A stretch of DNA of 23,662 bases from JALVDI01 sp039186435. Its GTDB lineage: Bacteria; Myxococcota_A; Polyangia; Polyangiales; Houyiibacteriaceae. Under the pieces are notes generated by a model that searched no databases, had not been told where the DNA came from, and saw only the letters and a program-made list of their open reading frames with translations. The translations under genes were made by a program, and so were the position numbers. Of this stretch, positions 14,159-22,214 are shown piece after piece. Numbering within the stretch: position 1 is the stretch's first letter; each line of letters begins with the position of its first letter. Location: the NCBI GenBank assembly GCA_039186435.1, contig JBCDAA010000100.1, forward strand, positions 1 through 23,662, given 5' to 3'.

Positions 14159-15886
14159 CTACGCGTCGATCTCGAGGAGCGCCATGAGCTCGGCGTTTGG
14201 CCGTAGGCCTTTTTCGTCCGCCGCGTACGCCGGGCGCAAACGGTCGACGAAGTACATCTCGAGACGCCCTTTGCCTTTGGCTTCGAGGGATCCGCGCGCC
14301 TCGGTTTCAAAGTAGGGAGCGATCACCGCATGGGTCTCTCGGGACACGTTGACGCGACCCGGCGCGCCGCCCGACTCCATTCTGGCCGCCGTGTTGACCG
14401 TATCGCCCCACACGTCGTAGGCGAGCTTCGAATGACCGATGACCCCCGCGACAAGCGGGCCGCTATGAAGCCCAATGCGAATGGACCAATCCCCCTCGTC
14501 GTTGATGATCGTCTCTCGTAGGTGAAGCGCCATCAGGACCGCGCGGAGCGCATGATGTGGGTGTGGATCGGGGAGGCCCGCGACAGCCATGTAGGCGTCG
14601 CCGATGGTCTTGAGCTTTTCAAGCCCGAAGCGCTTCGACATTTCATCGAAGGCGCCAAAGATTCGATCGAGCTCAGCCACGAGTTCGCGCGGTTCGAGGC
14701 GCGCCGAGATCTTGGTGAACCCCACAAGGTCCGTAAAGAGGACGGTCGCGCTGCGGTAGTGCTTCGGACGCACACGCCCGTGAAGCTTGAGCTCTCGTAC
14801 GATGCTCGCCGGAAGCACCTCGTGAAGAATGCGCTGGGTCACCTCTGCCTCGCGACGACTCGCGGCAGCCTCCATGCCGATCCGAAGGCTCCGCTCCCGC
14901 GCGCGGACATCCTCGCGCGCTAGCTCGCGGGAGAGCCGAAGCTGCGTTTGAAGAGTCTCCGTGACGCCAGGATCCGAGAGCGCGAGCTGCAGCGTTCCGC
15001 GAAGCTCGAGCGCTTCGAGCTCCACCGCACGAAGACCCGCCTCCGTGGCGAGCGCGAGGGCTTTCGCAACGTGGTCCAAGGCATCTTCGAGGCGGCCCAC
15101 TGCATGCAACGCGGCTCCGCGCGCGAGGTGGATCGACGCCCGTGTATGCGGTTGTTCGACCTCGAGTTCTTCGGCTTCGTCCAGAACAGCGAGCGCTTGC
15201 GCGGGTGCGCCGTCGGCAACTTCGATTCGCGCGAGCGTGGTGAGCGCGTGCGCGTGACCAAGGGTGACCCCGGACGCGCGCCACAGCGGAACGGCTGCGT
15301 TCATGCCAACGCGCGCGTCGACGAGTTCGCCGCGCACGAGGTGGAGTTCGGCAAGACGTCCGCGCGTGCGAGCCTCTCCGACCGTATGCGCAGCCCGCTC
15401 AAAGAAAGGCAGCGCTTCGCCGTACCAGCGAAGTGAGTCCTCCGTATTTTCGAGCCGCTGGTAGACGTTCCCGAGGTTATGCAGCGCCCATCCGACAAGC
15501 ACCTCATCGCCACTTTGCTCCGCAAGAGCTCGCGCCTTCATCGCGTGTTCGAGCGCTTCCTCCATTGCGCCGAGTTGAAGGTAGAGGTGCGTTAGGGTGT
15601 CGTGCGCCGTCGCTTGTTCGCTGGGGTCGCCGACCGCCTCTAACAAGACCAGCGCTGCGTCCGAGTGCTCGATGCCGCGTTGAAGATCACCCTGGGTCAT
15701 CTCGAGGTACCCAAGGTTTCGAAGCGCCAGCCCGCGCGTGTGCGGATCGGCGCCAAGGGCCGACTCGGTCAACGTGCGCGCGCGTTCGGGCTCGACGAGC
15801 GCGAGCGCCCACGCGAGGTCTACTGCCGCCCGCGGCCGGTCCTCGGGGGCAGCGTCACGAAGGCGGGCTTCCAGCGCGGATGTCAC
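14159..15886 (-). CDS. Soluble class III adenylate cyclase with N-terminal TPR array
   Basis: This 575-residue protein probably makes cyclic AMP. Residues about 15-340 are helical and show TPR-like repeats (for example ALRNLGYLEMTQGDLQRGI at 54-72, ALHNLGNVYQRLENTEDSL at 134-152). A linker helix (about 320-360) leads to the C-terminal catalytic domain. Metal-binding Asp386 (LFTDLVGF) and Asp430 (IGDAYM) are present. The adenine-selecting pair is Lys426 and Asp491 (YDVWGD), and the transition-state residues are Asn498 and Arg502. The set is complete, so it should be active and prefer ATP over GTP. There is no membrane helix. The GTG start overlaps the stop of the upstream membrane protein by 4 bases (GTGA). 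Confidence 0.92.
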   Translation of the reverse strand: MTSALEARLRDAAPEDRPRAAVDLAWALALVEPERARTLTESALGADPHTRGLALRNLGYLEMTQGDLQRGIEHSDAALVLLEAVGDPSEQATAHDTLTHLYLQLGAMEEALEHAMKARALAEQSGDEVLVGWALHNLGNVYQRLENTEDSLRWYGEALPFFERAAHTVGEARTRGRLAELHLVRGELVDARVGMNAAVPLWRASGVTLGHAHALTTLARIEVADGAPAQALAVLDEAEELEVEQPHTRASIHLARGAALHAVGRLEDALDHVAKALALATEAGLRAVELEALELRGTLQLALSDPGVTETLQTQLRLSRELAREDVRARERSLRIGMEAAASRREAEVTQRILHEVLPASIVRELKLHGRVRPKHYRSATVLFTDLVGFTKISARLEPRELVAELDRIFGAFDEMSKRFGLEKLKTIGDAYMAVAGLPDPHPHHALRAVLMALHLRETIINDEGDWSIRIGLHSGPLVAGVIGHSKLAYDVWGDTVNTAARMESGGAPGRVNVSRETHAVIAPYFETEARGSLEAKGKGRLEMYFVDRLRPAYAADEKGLRPNAELMALLEIDA

Positions 15887-16650
15887 CGGTCGAGAATACC
15901 TGCAGGCGAAGTCAGCTCGCAGCGCCGAACCAACACTTCGGGAAGGGGATGACCAAGCTCGAGACTCTCCCCCGCCTCAAGGGCTTCGCGTGCTCGAGCC
16001 GCGAGCGCGCGATCGTACATGGAACGAGCGAGCTCGCAGTTCTCGTCCGCCGCGGCAAGCGCCGCATCGAGGGTCGCGACTTCCGACTCCAGCGCGCCGA
16101 GCTCGCGTGCCCGTGCCGATCGCTCGGCTGCGAGACCGCTCCCTTCGTCGCGACGTTCTGCAGCCCACGCAAGCGCGAGAAGCGCGTCGGCATCCCAGGG
16201 GTCGACGCGAATACGCCACCACGCGGACGTCTCGGACACGGTGTAGGGCTCGGCGGGCTGAACGTCGGTCAGCGCTTCCGCCGCGAAGAGAAGCCCGAGC
16301 GGAAAGAGCCCGAGGAGCACGCCAATAGCAACCGCCCCCGCTCGCCGCTCGCCATCCTCGCGGGGCGGCAATCCTCGTTGAAGAAGCGTCGCAGCAAGAA
16401 GCGAAAGCGCGCCCGTGAGCGGCACTCCGGTCCAGGGACTGTCCGCAAAGCTCGGCCCGATGGCGCCGTGGCTCGCGACGGCAACGGCGGCCACCACGCC
16501 CACGCCCGCGCCGAGCCCCGCGTGCCGAAGCGACGCGCCCTCCCCGACGATCAAGCGGAGTCCCCGGAGGATCAGCGGCGGCAGAAGCACGGCGAACACA
16601 AACGCGATCGCGATCGGCGTCAGCGACTCTTCGATCGGCAGCAAACGCAC
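15883..16650 (-). CDS. Four-helix membrane protein coupled to the adenylate cyclase
   Basis: This 255-residue protein has four predicted membrane helices (about 11-30, 43-60, 75-91 and 103-124). A hydrophilic, mostly helical C-terminal half follows (about 140-245), with a WWRIRVDPWDADALLALAWA segment that looks like the start of a TPR-like helix pair and a coiled-coil-prone Ala/Glu/Arg run. I do not recognise the family. It starts with GTG at 16650, three bases after the exonuclease III stop, and ends overlapping the cyclase start by four bases. Tight coupling suggests equal expression with the cyclase, and a role in membrane docking or sensing is an inference from that. Confidence 0.75.
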   Translation of the reverse strand: MRLLPIEESLTPIAIAFVFAVLLPPLILRGLRLIVGEGASLRHAGLGAGVGVVAAVAVASHGAIGPSFADSPWTGVPLTGALSLLAATLLQRGLPPREDGERRAGAVAIGVLLGLFPLGLLFAAEALTDVQPAEPYTVSETSAWWRIRVDPWDADALLALAWAAERRDEGSGLAAERSARARELGALESEVATLDAALAAADENCELARSMYDRALAARAREALEAGESLELGHPLPEVLVRRCELTSPAGILDR

Positions 16651-16653
16651 GCG

Positions 16654-17418
16654 CTACTCAATTTCAACGACAACGGGCGCGTGATCCGACGCGCCCTTTC
16701 CCCTGCGCTCACTCCGATCGACGATCGCGCCGATCACCCGCTCGGCGAGGCGCCGGGTACAGTACACGTGGTCGATGCGGAGCCCGTGGTTTCGCTCAAA
16801 TCCCATCGCGCGGTAGTCCCACCAGCTGTACACGCCGCCCGCTGGGTGAAAGGGACGAAAGACGTCGACGAGACCAAAGTCGCGAATGTGATCGAGCGCA
16901 GCGCGAATCTGCGGGTTCGCGAGGACGGTTCCTTCGAAGTCTTCGACCGACACGTCGTCCGGAAAGGGCGCGACGTTGTAGTCACCGCAGAGCGCGACGT
17001 CGTCCTCCGGCGTGAAGCGACGGTCGAGGTAGGCGCGCAGCCGCTCGAACCAGGCAAGTTTGTACTCCCATTTGTCGGAGCCCATGTTGCCGCCGTTCGG
17101 AAAGTAGGCGCTCAACACGTGGACGCCGGAGATGCGGGCGCTCACCAGCCGCGACTGGGGATCGTCCACGTCATCTTCGAGGCCGCGATGAACGTCTTCG
17201 GGGGGCTCCTTCGAGAGGATCGCCACCCCGTTGTAGGTCTTCTGACCGAAGAGCGTGCAGTGATACCCCAGGGCTTCGACGGGCTCGCGGGGAAACGCCT
17301 CGTCCACAAGCTTCAGCTCCTGCAGGCAGATCGCATCCGGCTGGTGCTTGCTGAGCCACGCGACGAGTCGCTCCTCGCGGGCGCGTGCCGAGTTGATGTT
17401 CCACGTGACGAGTTTCAC
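16654..17418 (-). CDS. xth: Exodeoxyribonuclease III family AP endonuclease
   Basis: The protein cleaves DNA at abasic sites and removes 3' blocks in base-excision repair. The 254 residues match the XthA/ExoA family. All catalytic residues are visible: N7 (WNIN), E34 (LQELK), Y105 (SAYFPNG), D146 and N148 (GDYNV), D216 (RIDHVYC) and D245-H246 (SDHAP). The open frame can be extended 26 residues upstream to 17496, but MKLVTWNINS is the usual family N-terminus, so the GTG at 17418 is preferred; an AGGGGA lies about 13 bases upstream. It is the first gene of the minus-strand cluster with the membrane protein, cyclase, DUF6151 protein and RidA. Its functional link to them is unclear. Confidence 0.93.
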   Translation of the reverse strand: MKLVTWNINSARAREERLVAWLSKHQPDAICLQELKLVDEAFPREPVEALGYHCTLFGQKTYNGVAILSKEPPEDVHRGLEDDVDDPQSRLVSARISGVHVLSAYFPNGGNMGSDKWEYKLAWFERLRAYLDRRFTPEDDVALCGDYNVAPFPDDVSVEDFEGTVLANPQIRAALDHIRDFGLVDVFRPFHPAGGVYSWWDYRAMGFERNHGLRIDHVYCTRRLAERVIGAIVDRSERRGKGASDHAPVVVEIE

Positions 17419-17481
17419 GGCGCGAGCATATCCCCTGGCCGGAGCGACGCACGTCCCGTGAGCCGGAGTCCCGCCCTTTAG

Positions 17482-17504
17482 GTGAACAGCGTTCACGTAA
17501 CGTG
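17482..17504. promoter_or_regulatory. Overlapping palindromes between exonuclease III and the FG-GAP gene
   Basis: GTGAAC-AGC-GTTCAC (17482-17496) is immediately overlapped by CACGT-A-ACGTG (17494-17504). Both are perfect inverted repeats. They lie in the 131-base divergent intergenic region, 46 bases before the lipoprotein start and about 64 bases before the exonuclease start. This is a plausible transcription-factor operator; no regulator is identified. Confidence 0.4.
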
Positions 17505-17549
17505 CTCTTCCTCACGCCACGCCCGTGATCCAGGTGCTAGGTCAGCTCG

Positions 17550-19526
17550 ATGCGGTGGTTGTGGCTGGGTGCTTTGGTGGTGGCGTGTTCAGGCGGAAAC
17601 GACACCGATCCGCCAGCCTGCAACCCCGTGGAAGAGGCGTGCGCCTGCGGGGCCGAGGTCTGCGAGGTGGGGCAGCAATGCGACGAGGGGCGCTGCGTGA
17701 GCCCGCTTCCCGCTGCCGTTTGCACAGACGGTACGCGCTACAGCCCTGGAACGGCGACGTTCGCGGAGGTGACGAGCGCCTGGGGCCTCGACGGGGTGCG
17801 AGGACTTCGCCTGAACGCGACCGACATCGACGGCGACGGTTGGACCGACCTGGTCGTTCGCCAGAGCGTCGGTGGCCTCGATCGCTTCGACGGAGACGAA
17901 CGACGAACCTGGCTTCTTCGAAATCGGGAGGGCGTCTTTGAGGATGTGACTCAGTCGAGCGGCATCCTCACGCCGCGAGGCAGCGAAGCGATCGGCCGTC
18001 CGGTTGAGCTCGCTGCCTTTGCAGACGTCGACAACGACGGCGACCTCGACGCGTACCTCGCCGTCAACACCGTCGATGCGGACGCGATGGGAGGCGAGCG
18101 AAGCGAGATCATGCTGAACGACGGAAGCGGTCGCTTCGTGCTCGGCCCCGAGAGCGAGATTCGCAGTCCCGATCGAGTCGACGCACCAGCCGGCGCGGCG
18201 TTTACGGACTTTGATCGCGACGGCTTCGTCGATCTCTTCGTCGCGCAAACCGTTTGGACCGCGTCCTCCCTCGTGCATATGCAGGACCGGCTCTACCGCG
18301 GTGATGGCACCGGGCGATTCGTCGAGGTGACCGCGGACGTCGGCCTTCAGACCGTCAACTGGCTTCGGGACGACGAGCTCAATGCGGCCATGGGTCACTC
18401 CTGGGCGTGGAGCGCGCTGGCGCGGGACCTCAACGGCGACGGCATTCCCGAACTCCTGGCCACCAGCTACGCCCGCGCGCCGAACCACCTCTGGCAAGGG
18501 GTCGACGAGGGCGCCGGAACCTCGTTCTTGAACCGTAGCGTCGAATCCGGCTACGCGTTCGACGACAACCAGATGTGGCAGGACAACCAGCAGGCGCGCT
18601 GCTTTTGTCAGGCCAACCCGGCGGCGGACGGGTGCGAGGGCTTGCCCCCTTCCCTGCTCCGCTGCGACGGCACCGGCTGGCTTCACGGACGCGACCGGCA
18701 GCCGCGCCGAAACGGCGGCCTCAGCTCCGCGACCAGCGCGGGCGACCTCGACAACGACGGCGACCTCGACCTCTTCACCGGCGAGATTCGCCACTGGTGG
18801 GCGGGTCTTGGCGCCGACGGAAGCGAGGTACTGGTCAACGACGGCGAACTTCGCTTCACGCGTCCCGGCGACGACGCGATGGGACTCGCGATCGACCATC
18901 CCGAAAACAGCAGCTGGGACGAAGGGCACATGAACCACGCGCTCTTCGACTTCGACAACGACGGGCGCCTCGACATCTACATCAGCGCCAGCGAGTACCC
19001 GGGCAACCGCGGCTTTCTCTACCACCAGACGGCCCCGATGATGTTCGCGGAAGTTCCAACGACGGACTTCTTCGAGCACAACCGCAGCCACGGCGTTGCG
19101 GTGGGCGACTTCGACCACGACGAAGACCTCGACGTGATCGTCGCGCACTCCCGCAGTCGCTGCGACGAGTCGGCGCCGAACAACTGCTATCCGACGACGC
19201 AGATTCGGGCCTTCGAAAACCGAAGCGCGCCTGGCAACTGGATTCAGCTTCGCCTCGAGGGCGCGGAAGGCACCAACGGCGCGGCCATCGGCGCGCAGGT
19301 CACCGCACGCTACGGCGATTTGGTGCAGGTGCTGGAGGTGGACGGCGGGCACGGCCACTTCGGTGCACAGTCGGATCCTACCCTTCACGTTGGCCTCGGA
19401 AGCGCCTGCGAGGTGGAGATCACGGTGCGCTGGCCGAGTCGGGATCTGCCGACCGAGACCTACACGCTCCCGGCCGGACACCGCTTCATCCTTCGGCAAG
19501 ACCAGCAGCCCCAGACAAACGACTGA
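17550..19526 (+). CDS. FG-GAP/VCBS repeat lipoprotein with ASPIC/UnbV C-terminal domain
   Basis: This 658-residue protein has a short lipoprotein signal with the lipobox VVAC, making Cys13 the likely lipidated residue. A Cys-rich, EGF-like segment (C24-C49) follows. Seven calcium-binding-type FG-GAP loops follow, at 92-100, 159-167, 220-228, 293-301, 399-407, 467-475 and 520-528. They have the DxDxDGxxD pattern, and the last has Glu in place of Gly. This suggests a beta-propeller. The end (about 560-650) matches the ASPIC/UnbV domain (NWIQLRLEG, GAAIGAQV, GGHGHFGAQ, VRWPS). Such proteins sit on the cell surface or outer membrane; function is unknown. An internal insert with Cys residues (349-372) interrupts the propeller. 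The start is set by the signal peptide. Confidence 0.9.
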   Translation: MRWLWLGALVVACSGGNDTDPPACNPVEEACACGAEVCEVGQQCDEGRCVSPLPAAVCTDGTRYSPGTATFAEVTSAWGLDGVRGLRLNATDIDGDGWTDLVVRQSVGGLDRFDGDERRTWLLRNREGVFEDVTQSSGILTPRGSEAIGRPVELAAFADVDNDGDLDAYLAVNTVDADAMGGERSEIMLNDGSGRFVLGPESEIRSPDRVDAPAGAAFTDFDRDGFVDLFVAQTVWTASSLVHMQDRLYRGDGTGRFVEVTADVGLQTVNWLRDDELNAAMGHSWAWSALARDLNGDGIPELLATSYARAPNHLWQGVDEGAGTSFLNRSVESGYAFDDNQMWQDNQQARCFCQANPAADGCEGLPPSLLRCDGTGWLHGRDRQPRRNGGLSSATSAGDLDNDGDLDLFTGEIRHWWAGLGADGSEVLVNDGELRFTRPGDDAMGLAIDHPENSSWDEGHMNHALFDFDNDGRLDIYISASEYPGNRGFLYHQTAPMMFAEVPTTDFFEHNRSHGVAVGDFDHDEDLDVIVAHSRSRCDESAPNNCYPTTQIRAFENRSAPGNWIQLRLEGAEGTNGAAIGAQVTARYGDLVQVLEVDGGHGHFGAQSDPTLHVGLGSACEVEITVRWPSRDLPTETYTLPAGHRFILRQDQQPQTND

Positions 19527-19541
19527 CGGTTGGCCCGTCAG
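19523..19541 (+). terminator. Hairpin at the stop codon of the FG-GAP gene
   Basis: CTGACGG (19523-19529) and CCGTCAG (19535-19541) form a perfect 7-bp stem with a 5-base loop, and the TGA stop lies in the first arm. No T-run follows, so termination strength is uncertain. It separates the lipoprotein gene from the LRR gene 41 bases downstream. Confidence 0.35.
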
Positions 19542-19581
19542 GGAGGACCGCGGGCGCGCGCGCGTACACCGTGGAGTCCCT

Positions 19582-21438
19582 ATGAAGATCAAAGCTGGCG
19601 ACGTCGACGTTGGCTCCCTTTCGATCGATGACTCCGTGGGCTCGATACAAGTCGACGCAGACCACGTGCACGGCGAGCTCAGCGGGAAAAATGTGGGGTC
19701 CATTGAAATCTCTGCGCTCAGCACGACGAACTTCACGCTGGGCGACCTACCAAGGCTCCACACGTTCCGTTGGACTTCCCGGAACATCGACACCGCCGGG
19801 GTGTTCCACGGGCACCACATCGCCGAGCTTCTCATCTCGAGCAAGAATCTGGAGCTCCTCGCCGACCTGGATCTTCCTGCGATCGAGATGCTGGTTCTCG
19901 ACACGCCCCGCGTGCGGGATATCGGACCGGTCGGCCGGCTGGCGTCGCTGAGAACGCTCTGGCTCACGGCGGCGCACCAGGACTTCACGGCATGGGATCC
20001 TCCGCCGCCTCAACTGACGACCCTGACATGCAACCGAAACTCGTCCGCGCTCCGACGGCTCGATGGACTCGAGCGTTGCCAGAAGCTTCGTACCCTAACG
20101 CTGGCCGATGCTCGGCTGACCGACGTCTCGGCGCTGCGAGATCACCCGGCCCTCGAACGCCTCGACCTTAGTCGGACATCGGTCGCGGACCTTCGGCCCC
20201 TTGGCAAGCCATCGAAGCTGACGTCGATTCAGGTCGCCGGCCGAAAGGTGCGCGGCGACCGGATCCGCGCCGCTCTTGTACCCTTTCTCGAACCGGCGTC
20301 CTCCCTGGTCCGCTCGGCCGCCGACAAGAAGAAGAAGCGCCGGGGTAACGCAAAGCTCCCCGCGACCAAGAAGCGAAGGATCGCAAAGATCGAGACGCTT
20401 CTCCTAAGCCGGGACTTCGAACGGATTGACCAAGGGGTCGAGCTCGTCGCCGCCCTGGATGACGAAGCCACTCTTCGGTCGCTCCTCGAGGGCGTTCGCT
20501 ATGTTGCCCCCACCACGCGCCAGTCGCGCCTGGTCTCGGATGGTGTCCTCGAATCGTCCAGCGTGGTGCTGCCCTACCGGCGGCACGCCATGAGATTGCT
20601 CCTCTCGATCGCGAAAGAGGACTGTGCGCTCGAAGAGTTGCGTCAGAGCGTCAACTCCCTCTGCATTGGAGGCCGGCGAACCAAAAAGGAAGTAGTCGAG
20701 ATCTCCCTCCGCGGGCTGGACCGTTTCCCGTCACTCTCGGTGCTTTGGCTCGAAGAGGCCCGAGCGCTGCTGTCGCAGCAGACCTTCCGCGACACGACCG
20801 TAAAAGAACTCCGCCTTGAGCACATCGGAGGGGACCTCGACGAACTTGCTCTCCCGTCGTCCCTTCGCGTGTTGAAAGCAAACGGAGCCAACCTCGGGAC
20901 CCTCCCCTCTGGGTGGGAGTGTCTCACCGACCTCACCCTCGTCGGTTCGTCGCTCCCTTTCAGCGCACTCCAGTCCACACGAGACGCGCAGTCGATTCAC
21001 ATCTTCGGCAAGGGCGTCAGCCTCCCCCCTCAGACGGTCGAGCACTTTGCATCGCTCCCGCATCTGAAAGAGCTAACGCTCATCTCCTGCCCCGTTTCGA
21101 ACATCGAGGCGCTCGGCAGCTCAACGCTGCGAACTCTGGTGCTCCTGGGCGGCACGCAGCTCGACGACTTCTCTGGGCTCGTTGAGCTTCCGGTGGAGGA
21201 ACTCTGGTTGTCGCCGGGTTCGAGCACCCAGAGTATCGACCTCGCCCCGCTGGCCAAACTCCCAAAGCTTCGGCGACTTGGGATCCGCGCACGAGCGAGC
21301 CAACTGCGGAATCTCGAAGCGCTTTCCCACCTCGAGGCGGCGACACTCCCCAGTTCGCTCGAGCCCTTGCCAGGCGACATCTGGGAGGCGGCTCGAGTGC
21401 CGTCCCCTTCCCTCGTCGGTCAGAGCGTGTTGAGCTAG
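19582..21438 (+). CDS. Two-block leucine-rich-repeat protein of unknown function
   Basis: This 618-residue protein has no signal peptide or membrane helix. Residues 1-50 form a beta-rich segment. Residues about 52-220 carry LRR-like units (LPRLHTFRW, LASLRTLWL, CQKLRTLTL, HPALERLDL). A strongly basic stretch (249-267, KKKKRRGNAK and KKRRIAK) leads into a helical middle domain (about 268-380). A second LRR block (about 383-590) follows, with LPHLKELTL, STLRTLVLL, PVEELWL and LPKLRRLGI. It resembles LRR proteins common in large myxobacterial genomes, but I cannot name a family. The ATG at 19582 has GGAG nearby. The stop abuts the convergent crotonase gene, with both TAG stops in one TAGCGCTA palindrome. 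A protein-binding role is a guess from the repeats. Confidence 0.8.
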   Translation: MKIKAGDVDVGSLSIDDSVGSIQVDADHVHGELSGKNVGSIEISALSTTNFTLGDLPRLHTFRWTSRNIDTAGVFHGHHIAELLISSKNLELLADLDLPAIEMLVLDTPRVRDIGPVGRLASLRTLWLTAAHQDFTAWDPPPPQLTTLTCNRNSSALRRLDGLERCQKLRTLTLADARLTDVSALRDHPALERLDLSRTSVADLRPLGKPSKLTSIQVAGRKVRGDRIRAALVPFLEPASSLVRSAADKKKKRRGNAKLPATKKRRIAKIETLLLSRDFERIDQGVELVAALDDEATLRSLLEGVRYVAPTTRQSRLVSDGVLESSSVVLPYRRHAMRLLLSIAKEDCALEELRQSVNSLCIGGRRTKKEVVEISLRGLDRFPSLSVLWLEEARALLSQQTFRDTTVKELRLEHIGGDLDELALPSSLRVLKANGANLGTLPSGWECLTDLTLVGSSLPFSALQSTRDAQSIHIFGKGVSLPPQTVEHFASLPHLKELTLISCPVSNIEALGSSTLRTLVLLGGTQLDDFSGLVELPVEELWLSPGSSTQSIDLAPLAKLPKLRRLGIRARASQLRNLEALSHLEAATLPSSLEPLPGDIWEAARVPSPSLVGQSVLS

Positions 21439-21440
21439 CG

Positions 21441-22214
21441 CTACGCGCCCTTAAACGCGGGCGGTCGCTTCTCGACGAAGGCGCTCATGCCTTCGTTTTG
21501 GTCCTCGGTGAGAAAGCAATCCGCGAAGGCTTCGACCTCTGCGGCGTTCGCGGCCGGCAGGGGAAGATCGGCCCCCTCGAGAAAGACGGCCTTGGCCTTG
21601 GCGATGGCGACCGGACCGTTCGCAACGATCATCGCAGCGGCCTTCTGCACCGTCTCCATCAGCGCGTCCGGCTCAACGACCGCGTTGACGAGCCCAATGC
21701 GAAGCGCTTCCTGCGCATCGATCATTTTGCCTGTGTAGACGAGCTCCCGCGCCATCGCGATGCCGACGCGGCGAAGCAGACGCTGGGTGCCGCCAAAGCC
21801 CGGGATCACCGCAAGCTTCACCTCGGGTTGACCAAGCTTGGCCTTGGTGGACGCGTAGGAAAAATCGCAGGCCATCGCGAGCTCACAGCCGCCGCCGAGG
21901 GCAAAGCCGTTGATCGCTGCGAGGATCGGAAAGGGCGCCGCTTCCATTTTTGCGCCGAGCGCATGCCCTTGCGCCGCGAAGGCCTTGGCCTCCTCCCGCG
22001 ACATGGAGCGCATCGCCTCGATGTCCGCGCCCGCCACAAACGCCTTGCCCTCGCCGGTGAGGATTACGCAGCGGGCCTTTCGCTCGGTCGCGTCGTCGAC
22101 GGCATCCGCGAGGGCCTGCATCACGCCCGGGTTGAGCGCGTTGTATTTGTCCGGGCGATTGATGGTGAGCGTGGTGATCGGTCCCTCGTGGGACGCTAGG
22201 ACGAGGTCACTCAT
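21441..22214 (-). CDS. Enoyl-CoA hydratase/crotonase family protein
   Basis: The 257-residue protein probably hydrates short-chain 2-enoyl-CoA (crotonyl-CoA) to 3-hydroxyacyl-CoA. Crotonase features are complete: oxyanion-hole segments FVAGADI (59-65) and ALGGGCE (105-111), catalytic Glu111 and Glu131 (GQPEVKL), and IPGFGGTQRL (137-146). Both acids present argues for a hydratase rather than an isomerase or other crotonase. The start codon overlaps the stop of the upstream 3-hydroxyacyl-CoA dehydrogenase gene (ATGA), with GGGAG upstream, so the two are translated together. The pairing points to short-chain acyl-CoA (butyrate-type or beta-oxidation) metabolism. Chain length is inferred from context. 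Confidence 0.93.
   Translation of the reverse strand: MSDLVLASHEGPITTLTINRPDKYNALNPGVMQALADAVDDATERKARCVILTGEGKAFVAGADIEAMRSMSREEAKAFAAQGHALGAKMEAAPFPILAAINGFALGGGCELAMACDFSYASTKAKLGQPEVKLAVIPGFGGTQRLLRRVGIAMARELVYTGKMIDAQEALRIGLVNAVVEPDALMETVQKAAAMIVANGPVAIAKAKAVFLEGADLPLPAANAAEVEAFADCFLTEDQNEGMSAFVEKRPPAFKGA

Noticed and set aside
17419..17496. Upstream start for exonuclease III
   Set aside because: The extra 26 residues are not family-like, and the GTG at 17418 gives the standard N-terminus.
17589..19988. 799-residue open frame on the minus strand opposite the FG-GAP gene
   Set aside because: It mirrors repeated Asp/Gly codons as Val/Ala-rich text and spans the ends of two real genes. 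No domain is recognisable.
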